DNA of 64,000 nt from Streptomyces sp. Go-475 (lineage in GTDB: Bacteria > Actinomycetota > Actinomycetes > Streptomycetales > Streptomycetaceae): the NCBI RefSeq assembly GCF_003330845.1, contig NZ_CP026121.1, forward strand, positions 1,364,001-1,428,000. The letters are read 5' to 3'. Below, in pieces: positions 53,760-61,419 of the stretch. The notes below the pieces were generated by a model. The model was not told the DNA's origin, made no database searches, and worked only from the letters and a program-made list of their open reading frames with translations. Position 1 is the first letter of the stretch. The number at the start of each line of letters is the position of its first letter. The translations under genes and the position numbers were made by a program.

Positions 53760-54151
53760 TGCGTCAATGATTCGGACAAGAATTTCTTACCGAAGGGGGC
53801 GGGAGCGGAGCGGGGTGGGGCGACGGCTTCGGGGTCCGGACAGGGTGACGTCCCTGGTGAGGCGCGGGCGGCCGAGGGGCCGGACGAAGCGGGGCCGGTT
53901 GTGCGGGTTTCGGGCGCGACCGAAAGACGTCGGTGGGACGGCGGGCCGGAGCGCCGGGGGTGGGGGTGGGTTCTGGCCATGTGGCGGTTGGGTGGGGGTG
54001 GCTGTGGGTGGGGAGTGGCGGTGGGTGGGGGGTGAGGGGCTGGGCTTGGCGGCGCACGAGCGGGTCGATGTCGGCATGCCGCTACAGACCGGACAGGCTG
54101 CCGGGCTCGCGCCACACACGGACCGCTACCAGGCCAGGCGCCGCCCTCCTC
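53760..54151. other. G-rich non-coding stretch with quadruplex-like runs
   Basis: No supported gene. On the plus strand 53958-54050 is densely packed with runs of three to six G separated by one to five bases, a strong potential for G-quadruplex structure. Reading frames through it are low-complexity and lack ribosome-binding sites. Confidence 0.5.
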
Positions 54152-54226
54152 CACCCGCACCCGCACCCGCACCCGCACCCGCACCCGCACCCGCACCCGC
54201 ACCCGCACCCGCACCCGCACCCGCAC
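54152..54226. repeat. Hexanucleotide tandem repeat, (CACCCG)12
   Basis: Twelve uninterrupted copies of CACCCG occupy 54152-54223, followed by a partial CAC. Because six is a multiple of three, every frame through it stays open and yields dipeptide runs, so open frames here are not evidence of a gene. Confidence 0.97.
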
Positions 54227-54354
54227 GATGGTGCCGTCGCCATCGCCGGCGCCGAAGCCAATGCCAATTCCAATGCCAATGCCAACCGGAGCCGACCGCC
54301 GCCCACCCTGCCGCTACTGCCGCTGCTGCCGCTGCCGCCGCCGCTCACAACGAC
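54227..54354. repeat. Degenerate AATGCC-type and CCGCTG-type simple repeats
   Basis: Next to the hexanucleotide array lie several near-copies of CCAATG/CCAATT (about 54255-54285) and a run of GCCGCT/GCCGCTG units (about 54310-54345). They continue the simple-sequence character up to the tRNA terminator. No gene is seen. Confidence 0.7.
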
Positions 54355-54388
54355 GGCGGCCCACCTGCGTAATCGCAGGTGGGCCGCC
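54355..54388 (-). terminator. Hairpin downstream of tRNA-Val copy 2
   Basis: GGCGGCCCACCTGCG and CGCAGGTGGGCCGCC are perfect 15-bp arms around a four-base loop, starting 9 bp after the tRNA 3' end. No T-run follows. Confidence 0.75.
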
Positions 54389-54396
54389 GATCCGGG

Positions 54397-54468
54397 TGGG
54401 CGATACTGGGTTCGAACCAGTGACCTCTTCGGTGTGAACGAAGCGCTCTCCCACTGAGCTAATCGCCC
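54397..54468 (-). tRNA. tRNA-Val (CAC), copy 2
   Basis: 72 nt, identical to the copy at 43845-43916: acceptor GGGCGAT/ATCGCCC, anticodon loop TTCACAC, discriminator A, no encoded CCA. A TAATGT -10-like element lies about 15 bp upstream on the minus strand, with no clear -35. Confidence 0.97.
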
Positions 54469-54556
54469 GGACGCAGGAAGAACATTACCCCATGTCAGGG
54501 GGTGCCTGTGACCAGCACCGGCCGACGCCGGGCCGGTCGCGGCACCCCCGCGCCGC

Positions 54557-55015
54557 TCACTGGTTCTTGATCTTCCAGGGCATGACGATGCCGAACTTCC
54601 ACAGGTAGATACCGACCAGTACGGCCACGATCACCATCCCGATGCTCGTCAGGATGATGTTGCGGCGCCGCACCTTGGGATCGAGGGCCCGCTGCGCCGC
54701 CTCCGTGACCTTCCGCTTGGTCCAGCGGAGCACCAGCTGCGCCCACACGAACTCCGTCGCCCAGATCGCCATGCCGCCGAAGATCACGACCCAGCCCGGC
54801 CCGGGCAGGGGCAGCATGATGATGCCCGCCACGACGACCGCGAGCCCGATGATGAAGACGCCGACCTGCCAGCTCAGGTGCAGCACACGGCGCGCTTTGA
54901 TGAATTCCGGCGCCCGGGAACCGAGCCCCCGGTGCTGCTCGCCGTGCACCTCTTCCGTCCCCGTCTCGTCCGATGCCACGGCCACCTCGCCCGGCTCGTC
55001 ACTCCCCGTATTCAT
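54557..55015 (-). CDS. PGPGW-motif transmembrane protein (TIGR02611 family)
   Basis: A 152-residue protein from ATG 55015 (MNTGSDEPGEVAVASDETG). After a hydrophilic, acidic N-terminus two membrane helices flank the diagnostic LPLPGPGWVVIFGGMAIWATEF (PGPGW near residue 75). A third helix (ILTSIGMVIVAVLVGIYLW) comes near the C-terminus. The family is actinobacterial and of unknown function. The position next to ssgB is the conserved streptomycete arrangement. Confidence 0.88.
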   Translation of the reverse strand: MNTGSDEPGEVAVASDETGTEEVHGEQHRGLGSRAPEFIKARRVLHLSWQVGVFIIGLAVVVAGIIMLPLPGPGWVVIFGGMAIWATEFVWAQLVLRWTKRKVTEAAQRALDPKVRRRNIILTSIGMVIVAVLVGIYLWKFGIVMPWKIKNQ

Positions 55016-55206
55016 ACGGCCAAACACTACCCGAGCGAAACCAGTCACCGGAATGGACGCACGCCCCGAACGATCTCTCGGCCGGAAGAGTTACGTAAAG
55101 GCACGCAAAACACTCAGAGGGGTTTACAACGGCACCGTAGGTGGCATGTCGATTTCGCCGACGTGCGAATCCCCGAGCGCACACTGAGCGAAAGGCCCTG
55201 GCGCTT

Positions 55207-55620
55207 ATGAACACCACGGTCAGCTGCGAGCTGCACCTGCGCCTCGTTGTGTCGAGCGAGTCCTCCCTGCCTGTCCCCGCAGGCCTGCGGTACGACACGG
55301 CCGACCCCTACGCCGTGCACGCCACCTTCCACACCGGAGCCGAGGAGACCGTCGAGTGGGTGTTCGCCCGCGACCTCCTCGCCGAGGGACTTCACCGCCC
55401 TACGGGCACCGGCGACGTCCGCGTCTGGCCGTCGCGCAGTCACGGTCAGGGCGTCGTGTGCATCGCCCTGAGCTCACCGGAGGGCGAGGCCCTGCTCGAG
55501 GCCCCGGCACGGGCCCTGGAGTCCTTCCTGAAGCGGACCGACGCCGCCGTGCCGCCCGGCACGGAGCACCGGCATTTCGATCTCGATCAGGAGCTCTCGC
55601 ACATCCTGGCGGAAAGCTAG
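55207..55620 (+). CDS. ssgB: Sporulation-specific cell division activator SsgB
   Basis: A 137-residue SsgA-like protein (MNTTVSCELHLRLVVSSESS). Length and sequence fit SsgB, the most conserved SALP, which positions FtsZ at sporulation septa through contact with FtsZ in aerial hyphae. SALP signs are DPYAVHATFHTGAEETVEWVFARDLLAEGL and VRVWPSRSHGQGVVCIALSSPEGEALLEAP. It is monocistronic with about 190 bp of upstream DNA. From the literature ssgB is developmentally controlled by sporulation sigma factors. A GGGTTTAC, about 16 bp, GGTGGCAT arrangement lies near 55120-55150, but I cannot assign the sigma factor. Confidence 0.96.
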   Translation: MNTTVSCELHLRLVVSSESSLPVPAGLRYDTADPYAVHATFHTGAEETVEWVFARDLLAEGLHRPTGTGDVRVWPSRSHGQGVVCIALSSPEGEALLEAPARALESFLKRTDAAVPPGTEHRHFDLDQELSHILAES

Positions 55621-55699
55621 GGCGAGGCCCCCACAAAGCCGCCCGGCGCCGTCGACTCGGGGAGACGGCTCGGGCCAGGACAACCGCATACGGGATACA

Positions 55700-55737
55700 C
55701 CGGCGCCGGCACCGCGGCTCACGCGGGTCGGCGCCGG
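55700..55737. terminator. Hairpin downstream of ssgB
   Basis: CCGGCGCC and GGCGCCGG arms plus partial pairing inside form a stem-loop 80 bp after the ssgB stop, in the 287-bp gap before the CGNR gene. Nothing else recognisable lies in that gap. Confidence 0.45.
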
Positions 55738-55907
55738 TTCGCGTGTGCCGCGTAGCCGTCTGCGGGCGGGGTGGGAACCACGGTGGACCCGGCGGCGTTG
55801 TATTCGAAGCCATGTGCGGGCATGAGGGGCTTCCGGCGGTTGTGGAGCCGTTACCATCGGCCAGCATCCGCGGGCGCCCGCCCGACCCCCAGGCCAGGGA
55901 GCGAATC

Positions 55908-56468
55908 GTGCTGATCACCCACGACACCCGGTGCGCCCTCGACACCGTGGTGGATCTGGTGAACACCGCGCCGGAGGACGACACGGCGGCGGACGGGCTG
56001 CCGGACGTGGCGACCCTCGCGGACTTCGTACGGAACCACGAGATCAGCGATGTCGGGGTGCTCTCGGAATTCGACCTCTCCGCGGTCCGGAAGATCCGCG
56101 GCCGGTTCGCCGCCGTCTTCTCGGCCCCCGACGCCCGGACCGCCGCAGGCCTGATCAACGAGCTGGTCGCGGCCGCCGGCACCACGCCCCGGCTCACGGA
56201 CCACGACGGCTACGACTGGCATGTCCACTACTTCGCACCCGGTGCCTCCGTGGCCGACCACCTGGCCGCCGACTGCGGGATGGCGCTGGCCTTCTTCGTG
56301 GTCGCCGGAGAGCAGGAGCGACTGCGGCGCTGCGAGGCGCCCGACTGCCGCCGCGCCTTCGTCGATCTGTCCCGCAACCGCTCGCGCCGCTACTGCGACA
56401 GCCGCACCTGCGGGAACCGCCTGCACGTGGCCGCGTACCGGGCGCGCCGGAAGGAAGCCGCGGGCTGA
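55908..56468 (+). CDS. CGNR zinc-finger transcriptional regulator (ABATE domain)
   Basis: A 186-residue protein from a GTG at 55908 with GGGAG upstream. The N-terminal ABATE-type helical region starts at TRCALDTVVDLVNT. The C-terminal CGNR zinc finger uses Cys142, Cys147, Cys163 and Cys168 (RRCEAPDCRRAF to YCDSRTCGNRLHVAAYRARR). Such proteins are predicted DNA-binding regulators responding to small ligands; the targets are not known. It stands next to ssgB in the conserved order I recall from streptomycetes. Confidence 0.92.
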   Translation: MLITHDTRCALDTVVDLVNTAPEDDTAADGLPDVATLADFVRNHEISDVGVLSEFDLSAVRKIRGRFAAVFSAPDARTAAGLINELVAAAGTTPRLTDHDGYDWHVHYFAPGASVADHLAADCGMALAFFVVAGEQERLRRCEAPDCRRAFVDLSRNRSRRYCDSRTCGNRLHVAAYRARRKEAAG

Positions 56469-56540
56469 GGAGAGCCGCCGGAGCGGGTCTTCGATGCCGA
56501 CGCGGTCCCGGCGGGTGGCGCCGGGTACCGCGGGTACGGC

Positions 56541-56717
56541 TCACAGCAACAGCAGATCGTGCAACGAGGCCATGAGCAGCAGACACCCGATCACCGCCAG
56601 GAAGATCATCAGCGGTGGCTGGGAAAGGGCGAAGAGGCAACCACGTGGCTCGTCCCGCGGGGGGCGTGGCTTGTCCTGCGGCGGGGCGGGGTCGCTCTGT
56701 TTCGTCGTGTCCAGCAT
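56541..56717 (-). CDS. Small (58-residue) single-helix membrane protein
   Basis: A short frame from ATG 56717 starts MLDTTKQSDPAPPQDKPRPP, continues through a Pro/Arg-rich soluble part and a GCLFALSQPPL hinge, and ends with one hydrophobic helix (MIFLAVIGCLLLMASLHDLLLL). The clean hydrophilic-then-hydrophobic layout and its place in a 400-bp gap support a real gene. No strong ribosome-binding site is visible. Function unknown; it could be a tail-anchored membrane protein. Confidence 0.65.
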   Translation of the reverse strand: MLDTTKQSDPAPPQDKPRPPRDEPRGCLFALSQPPLMIFLAVIGCLLLMASLHDLLLL

Positions 56718-56870
56718 CTCGCGGCGATGATGGCGCAGTCGCCGTGCCGGGCGCGATCAGCGCCCTCGTTCCGTGCGGGAGTGCGCCGATTCCGTGAGGT
56801 CCGGGTCAGGTTGTGATCACTTCCGCGCGCCCGCGGACCCACTGTGACGATTCGGGCCGGCGCGCGGACG

Positions 56871-57308
56871 TCATATGCCGTGCTTCTTGAGGATGGCCTC
56901 GATGTCGCTGAAGTCTTCCTCTCCCCGGGGCGCCGCCGCGGGCCGGGCCGCCGGGCGGGAGCCCTGGCCCAGGGAGGGCGCCGAGGCCCCGGGGGCCACC
57001 GCCTCGGGCCGATCCGCGGCGCGGGCCGCCCTGCGCTCCTTGCGGGTGCCGCCGCGGCGGCGCTCCACGACACGCGTGGTCGCGAACAGCGCCCAGGCGA
57101 CGCCGAGCACGCCGAAGCCGGCCCAGGCCACAGGGCTGAAGGCGGTGTCGGCCAGCCACTCGACGACACCGGTCATCACCAGGCCGATCGGCACGAGTGA
57201 GTACGCCGCGATCCGGGTCGCCGCGAGGAAACGCTTGCGGTACGCCGTGATGGCCGCGATGCCCAGGCCTGCCGCGGACACGGCTGAGCAGACGGTCTCG
57301 GCAATCAT
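56871..57308 (-). CDS. Small membrane protein of unknown function
   Basis: A 145-residue protein from ATG 57308 (MIAETVCSAVSAAGLGIAAITAYRKRF), with GGAGG five bases upstream. Three or four hydrophobic segments (about 5-20, 31-50, 56-78) precede a basic, Ala/Arg-rich tail. The tail ends in a conserved acidic amphipathic motif, EEDFSDIEAILKKHGI, which looks like a short interaction peptide. It is conserved in streptomycetes as far as I recall, with no assigned function. Confidence 0.82.
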   Translation of the reverse strand: MIAETVCSAVSAAGLGIAAITAYRKRFLAATRIAAYSLVPIGLVMTGVVEWLADTAFSPVAWAGFGVLGVAWALFATTRVVERRRGGTRKERRAARAADRPEAVAPGASAPSLGQGSRPAARPAAAPRGEEDFSDIEAILKKHGI

Positions 57309-57439
57309 CCGGTCCTCCAGGCGTGCGCGGTCGAGCAGGGGCACTTCGTCCCTTCCATCCTGCACCCGCCGTACCCCGCCGGGCCATGCTCCGGCCCGAC
57401 ATCAGGGACATCTCCGGGTCCTCTCGTCCACAGGTGCCG

Positions 57440-57472
57440 GTGCGGGCTCCACCCCTTGGGGGGTGTCCGCAC
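57440..57472. promoter_or_regulatory. Long imperfect palindrome upstream of the DsbA-like gene
   Basis: GTGCGG and CCGCAC flank ACCCC-TTGG-GGGGT, forming a 33-bp dyad 69 bp before the DsbA-like ATG in a divergent promoter region. It could be an operator or a transcribed hairpin. Confidence 0.35.
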
Positions 57473-57540
57473 GACGTGCGGCAGTCGACCGTGAGGACTC
57501 CGATTGGGGTTCGGGCCCGAGCTGCTGGGAGACTGTCGGC

Positions 57541-58065
57541 ATGAGCGACTCCTCCCCCGACCGTCCCTCCGTTGCCGTCCTCGAGGTCTGGTGCGAGCTG
57601 CAGTGCCCGGACTGCCGCACCGCTCTGGACGATCTCCGTGCGCTGCGCGCCCGCTACGGCGACCGTCTGGAGCTGCGGCTGCGGCACTTCCCGCTGGAGA
57701 AGCACCAGCACGCCTTCGCCGCCGCGCAGGCCGCCGAGGAGGCGTGGGAGCAGGGACAGGGATGGCCGTACGTCGAGGCCGTGCTGGGGCGGGTCGAGGA
57801 GCTGGGCCGTAAGGGGGAACCCTTCCTGGTCGAGGTGGCCCGCGAACTGGGCCTGGACGCCGAGGAGTTCGACACCGCGCTGATCGACGGCCGGCACATC
57901 CTGATCGTGGACGCCGACCAGGCCGAGGGCAAGGCGATCGGCGTGACCGGCACCCCGACGTACGTCATCGGCGGTGAGCGGCTCGACGGGGGCAAGAGCC
58001 AGGAGGGCCTGCGCGAGCGGATCGAGGAGATCGCGGACCGGCTGCTGGCCGGACAGGAGAGCTGA
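57541..58065 (+). CDS. DsbA-family thioredoxin-fold protein
   Basis: A 174-residue protein from ATG 57541. The CxxC active site is CPDC (Cys22, Cys25) in VWCELQCPDCRTALDDL. A helical insertion follows (AAEEAWEQGQGWPYVEAVLGRVEELG), and the cis-proline loop is GVTGTPTYVIGGERLDG. The architecture is DsbA/FrnE-like, not classical thioredoxin. There is no signal peptide, so it is probably cytoplasmic and reduces or isomerises disulfides, perhaps with mycothiol. Divergent from the small membrane-protein gene. Confidence 0.9.
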   Translation: MSDSSPDRPSVAVLEVWCELQCPDCRTALDDLRALRARYGDRLELRLRHFPLEKHQHAFAAAQAAEEAWEQGQGWPYVEAVLGRVEELGRKGEPFLVEVARELGLDAEEFDTALIDGRHILIVDADQAEGKAIGVTGTPTYVIGGERLDGGKSQEGLRERIEEIADRLLAGQES

Positions 58066-58103
58066 CCGCCGCCGCCCGGCCCCCTCTCCCCCGGCCCGGG
58101 CCG

Positions 58104-58928
58104 TTACAGCAGCGGCTTGTACACGGCGTACTGCTTGTTCTCGTAGCCGAGTGACGCGTAGAGCCGTTCGGCCGGGGTGTTGCCGGCGAAGACGTTGAGG
58201 CCGATGGTCCGGCGGCCCTCGGCGATCGCCTGGGCCTCGGCCAGCAGCATCAGGGTGCGGCCGTGCCCCCTCCCCCGGTGGGCGGCGTCGACCTCGACGT
58301 CGAAGACGAAGGCGGAGTTCTCGCGCGTCGCGAGCCACAGCGTGCCCACCGGCGTCCCCAGATGTTCGACGACGCTGATGAGCGCGCCGGGGGTGGCGAG
58401 GCCTTCGGGCAGCAGGGTGGCGTGGTCCCGCTCGGACTTGGCCCGGGCCTCGGCCTCCGGAACACCCCGCTCGATCCAGCTCCGCGCGTAGTCCTCCTTG
58501 TTCTTCTCCAGCCAGGGGCCGAACTCCGCCTCGGTCATGGGCCGGGCGCGGCAGCCCTCCGGAAGGTCCGGCGGGGTGTCGCCGAGCGGCTTCTCCATGA
58601 GGCGGTTGCGCACGACGTAACCGAGCGCGGTGGCGAGCCGGAACGCCGTCTCGGCCTCGGCGGGCACCTGCGCCTCGATGCGGCGGCACCCCCACCCGCG
58701 GACCACCTCCTCCGCGGCGAGCGCGGCCACCGTGCCCCGGCCGCGTCCGCGGTCCGGCTCCTCGATGCGCAGTTTCATGATCCGGGCCACCGCGTCGCCG
58801 AACACGGGATGGGTGCCGAGGTGTATCGCCCCGACGGGACGGCTGTTCACGCACACCTGGAAGCGGCGCGAGCGCGTCCCGTCGGCGTTCTGCTGAAGCG
58901 GCTCGGTCGGCCGCAGGGTCGTGGTCAT
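58104..58928 (-). CDS. GNAT acetyltransferase with two GNAT-like domains
   Basis: A 274-residue protein from ATG 58928 (a GTG directly before it is also possible). Two GNAT-type halves are visible. The N-terminal half has MKLRIEEPDRGRGRGTVAALAAEEVVRGWGCRRIEAQV. The C-terminal half has VFDVEVDAAHRGRGHGRTLMLLAEAQAIAEG, then LNVFAGNTPAERLYASLGYE. The C-terminal R/Q-x-x-G-x-G/A loop (HRGRGHGRTL) is the better acetyl-CoA site. The substrate is unknown. Confidence 0.88.
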   Translation of the reverse strand: MTTTLRPTEPLQQNADGTRSRRFQVCVNSRPVGAIHLGTHPVFGDAVARIMKLRIEEPDRGRGRGTVAALAAEEVVRGWGCRRIEAQVPAEAETAFRLATALGYVVRNRLMEKPLGDTPPDLPEGCRARPMTEAEFGPWLEKNKEDYARSWIERGVPEAEARAKSERDHATLLPEGLATPGALISVVEHLGTPVGTLWLATRENSAFVFDVEVDAAHRGRGHGRTLMLLAEAQAIAEGRRTIGLNVFAGNTPAERLYASLGYENKQYAVYKPLL

Positions 58929-58982
58929 CACGGGTGTTCTACCCGCAACCAGGCCTCTGTTCAGCCGAATAAGCGGGGGCCG

Positions 58983-59804
58983 TCAGGGATCCAGGTCGTC
59001 CCCGGACCGCTCCTCGAAGATCCGCATGGCCTTCGCCGTCACCGGGCCCGGCGCGCCGGGCAGCTCACGGTCGTCGACGCGGTGCACGGCCTGTACGTCC
59101 CGCAGCGTGGAGGTCAGGAAGATCTCGTCGGCCCGTTCCAGCACGTCCAGCGGCAGGTCGGTCTCCTCGGCTCCGGTCCATTCGATCGCGAGCGCGCGCG
59201 TGATGCCCGCGAGGCAGCCCGAGGCGAGCGGCGGTGTGTGGAGTTCGCCGTCGAGGACGACGAAGACGTTCGAGCCGGTGCCCTCGCAGAGCTGCCCCAC
59301 CGTGTTGCCGAACAGGGCCTCGGAGGCGCCCTGTTCACGGGCGCGGGCCAGGGCGACGACGTTCTCGGCGTACGAGGTGGTCTTCAGGCCGGTGAGGGCG
59401 CCGCGCTCGTTGCGGGTCCAGGGGACCGTGATCACGGCGGTGGAGTCGGGGCGGCGGGTCGTCTCGCCGAGGGCGACGACGAGGGTCGGGCCGTGCTCGC
59501 CGCGGTCGGAGCCGAGCGGGCCGTGGCCGCCGGTGTAGGTGATGCGGAGGCGGCCGAGCGGCACCGGGTTGGCCTCCAGGACGGCGGCACAGGCGCGGCG
59601 CACCTCGTCGTGGTCCGGGTCGGGCAGCCCGAGGCCGCGCGCGGACCGGGTCAGCCGGTCGAGGTGGCGCGTGAGCGCGAACGCCCGGCCGTCGACGGCC
59701 TTCACCGTCTCGAAGATGCCGTCGCCCACGGTCAGCCCGTGGTCGAAGACGGAGACGCGGGCGGACTCGATGTCCTGCAGCCCGCCGTCGAGCCAGATCT
59801 TCAC
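58983..59804 (-). CDS. pabC: Aminodeoxychorismate lyase (class IV aminotransferase)
   Basis: A 273-residue PLP enzyme of fold type IV from a GTG at 59804. The PLP lysine is Lys141 in LKTTSYAENVVALARA. SVFDHGLTVGDGIFETVKAVDG and EGTGSNVFVVLDGELHTPPLASGCLAGITR are family blocks. With the overlapping pabB-like gene it would produce 4-aminobenzoate for folate, or for aromatic secondary metabolites. A branched-chain or D-amino-acid transaminase function is less likely given the neighbour. Confidence 0.87.
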   Translation of the reverse strand: MKIWLDGGLQDIESARVSVFDHGLTVGDGIFETVKAVDGRAFALTRHLDRLTRSARGLGLPDPDHDEVRRACAAVLEANPVPLGRLRITYTGGHGPLGSDRGEHGPTLVVALGETTRRPDSTAVITVPWTRNERGALTGLKTTSYAENVVALARAREQGASEALFGNTVGQLCEGTGSNVFVVLDGELHTPPLASGCLAGITRALAIEWTGAEETDLPLDVLERADEIFLTSTLRDVQAVHRVDDRELPGAPGPVTAKAMRIFEERSGDDLDP

Positions 59805-60844
59805 GTCAGGTCCTCTCCACTCACCTCGTACGTTCCCGACGCTATCGCGAGCAGCCGGGCCGCCTTCAGCTCGGTCTCCCGCCACTCCCCCTCGGGATCG
59901 GAGCCCCAGGTGATGCCGGCGCCGGTGCCGAAGCGCAGCATGCCCGCGGCCCGGTCGATCCAGAAGGTACGGATGCCGACGGCGAGCTCTCCGGTCCGCC
60001 GGTCGGCGTCGACCCAGCCGATCCCCCCGCAGTACGGCCCCCGGGGCGCCGTCTCCAGGGCGTCGATGATCCGCAGCGCACTGGACTTGGGCGCGCCGGT
60101 GACCGAGCCGGGCGGGAAGGCCGCGCCGAGCAGCTCGGCCCAGCCGGCCCCCTCCCGCAGCTCACCGCGGACCGTCGACACGAGGTGGACCAGCCCCGGG
60201 TGCTTCTCGACGGCGCACAGGTCGGGCACGGTCACGCTGCCCGTGGCGCAGACCCGCCCGATGTCGTTGCGGACGAGGTCCACGATCATCACGTTCTCGG
60301 CGTAGTCCTTCTCCAGCAGGTCCGCCTCGGTGCGGCCGGTGCCCTTGATCGGCCCGGACTCGACGGTCCGCCCGTCGCGCCGCAGGAACAGCTCGGGCGA
60401 CGCGGTCGCGATCTCCACGCCGTGACCGGGCAGGCGGATCGTTCCTGCGTACGGTGCCGGGTTGCCGCGGGCCAGCAGCGCGGTCAGGGCGTCGACGTCG
60501 GCGCCCGGTGCCACGGGCGCGGACAGCACCCGGCACAGGTTCGCCTGGTAGACCTCGCCGGCCGCGATGTGCTCGCGGATCCGCCGCACCGCCGCCGTGT
60601 ACGCGGCGCGGTCGAGCGACGACGTCCAGTCGTCCGCCGCCGGTCCGCGCCAGGCCCCGGGCATCGGAGCGGGCACGCCCGCCTGCCGCACGTCCTGGAA
60701 GCGGGCGCAGGTCAGACGGCCCTCGAAGTCGGCGCAGACGGCCCAGAAACCGCTGGATTCCAGGGCTTCGGGATCATCGGTGACGTCGAGGAGCCCGGTG
60801 GCGACGCGGTCGCCGAAGCGGGCCAGAGGAGGGAGGTCGAGCAC
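59801..60844 (-). CDS. pabB: Aminodeoxychorismate synthase component I (chorismate-binding enzyme)
   Basis: A 347-residue chorismate-utilising enzyme from a GTG at 60844. PIKGT (165-169, with the Lys167 nucleophile typical of PabB rather than TrpE) is diagnostic. GEVYQANLCRVLSAP, ENVMIVDLVRNDIGRVC, PGSVTGAPKSSALRIIDALE and GGIGWVDADRRTGELAVGIRTFWID complete the core. The N-terminal domain is shorter than in full-length PabB. The start of pabC overlaps its stop by 4 bp. The glutaminase partner (PabA) is not in the window. Confidence 0.93.
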   Translation of the reverse strand: MLDLPPLARFGDRVATGLLDVTDDPEALESSGFWAVCADFEGRLTCARFQDVRQAGVPAPMPGAWRGPAADDWTSSLDRAAYTAAVRRIREHIAAGEVYQANLCRVLSAPVAPGADVDALTALLARGNPAPYAGTIRLPGHGVEIATASPELFLRRDGRTVESGPIKGTGRTEADLLEKDYAENVMIVDLVRNDIGRVCATGSVTVPDLCAVEKHPGLVHLVSTVRGELREGAGWAELLGAAFPPGSVTGAPKSSALRIIDALETAPRGPYCGGIGWVDADRRTGELAVGIRTFWIDRAAGMLRFGTGAGITWGSDPEGEWRETELKAARLLAIASGTYEVSGEDLT

Positions 60845-60952
60845 GCATCGAGTCTATGGCGGGTGACCTGCGGGTGGCCGGGGGATGTCCCGTCAGGAGG
60901 CGCCGCGACGTCCCTGAGCAGGTGAAGCGCAGCACGCTGCACAAACGCGTTT

Positions 60953-60980
60953 TTGTACTGGCCCCGGAATCCGCTAGAGT
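60953..60980 (+). promoter_or_regulatory. Promoter of the tRNA array
   Basis: TTGTAC, 16 bp, TAGAGT lies 41 bp before tRNA-Gly, a good match to the HrdB-type consensus. Confidence 0.7.
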
Positions 60981-61021
60981 TCAACACGTCGCCGGGCCGC
61001 GAGAGCGGGCCGAAACGACAA

Positions 61022-61094
61022 GCGGACGTAGCTCAGTTGGTAGAGCGCAACCTTGCCAAGGTTGAGGTCGCGAGTTCGAGCCTCGTCGTCCGCT
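61022..61094 (+). tRNA. tRNA-Gly (GCC)
   Basis: 73 nt. Acceptor GCGGACG/CGTCCGC, anticodon stem CAACC/GGTTG with loop TTGCCAA giving GCC. T-arm GAGTTCGAGCCTC. Discriminator T; CCA not encoded. Confidence 0.97.
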
Positions 61095-61131
61095 CGAAGG
61101 AAGAGGGGGCTTCCCGGTCCCCTAAACTCCT

Positions 61132-61202
61132 GGTGGAGTGGCCGAGAGGCGAGGCAACGGCCTGCAAAGCCGTCTACACGGGTTCAAATCCCGTCTCCAC
61201 CT
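61132..61202 (+). tRNA. tRNA-Cys (GCA)
   Basis: 71 nt. Acceptor GGTGGAG/CTCCACC, anticodon stem ACGGC/GCCGT with loop CTGCAAA giving GCA. T-arm CGGGTTCAAATCCCG. Discriminator T; no CCA. Confidence 0.97.
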
Positions 61203-61206
61203 CCAA

Positions 61207-61278
61207 GGACGATTAGCTCAGCGGGAGAGCGCTTCCCTGACACGGAAGAGGTCACTGGTTCAATCCCAGTATCGTCCA
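61207..61278 (+). tRNA. tRNA-Val (GAC), copy 1
   Basis: 72 nt. Acceptor GGACGAT/ATCGTCC, anticodon stem CTTCC/GGAAG with loop CTGACAC giving GAC. T-arm CTGGTTCAATCCCAG. It begins only 4 bp after tRNA-Cys. Confidence 0.97.
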
Positions 61279-61304
61279 CTGGATCTCCTCGAAGATCCCG
61301 ACCC

Positions 61305-61376
61305 GCGCGATTAGCTCAGCGGGAGAGCGCTTCCCTGACACGGAAGAGGTCACTGGTTCAATCCCAGTATCGCGCA
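61305..61376 (+). tRNA. tRNA-Val (GAC), copy 2 with altered acceptor stem
   Basis: 72 nt. The body is identical to copy 1, but the acceptor stem is GCGCGAT/ATCGCGC, so positions 2 and 3 changed with compensating changes opposite. Pairing is fully kept. Confidence 0.96.
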
Positions 61377-61419
61377 CGCAGTGCCCATGATCCGCTTCAC
61401 TGAGTGGTCATGACCCCGA

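Noticed and set aside
54152..54226. CRISPR-like repeat array
   Set aside because: The unit is six bases with no spacers; it is a simple tandem repeat, and no cas genes are present.
53717..54226. Minus-strand 169-codon frame after the sugar operon promoter
   Set aside because: It begins inside the hexamer array, reads Pro/His/Arg-rich low-complexity protein and has no ribosome-binding site.
54082..54348. Minus-strand frame encoding a Cys-Gly dipeptide run through the hexanucleotide repeat
   Set aside because: The Cys-Gly run is the translation of the CACCCG array; there is no ribosome-binding site and the flanking residues are low complexity.
43845..54468. Block between the tRNA-Val genes considered as an integrative element or prophage
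   Set aside because: No integrase, excisionase, replication or phage structural gene is present, so recombination between duplicated tRNAs is the only supported hypothesis.
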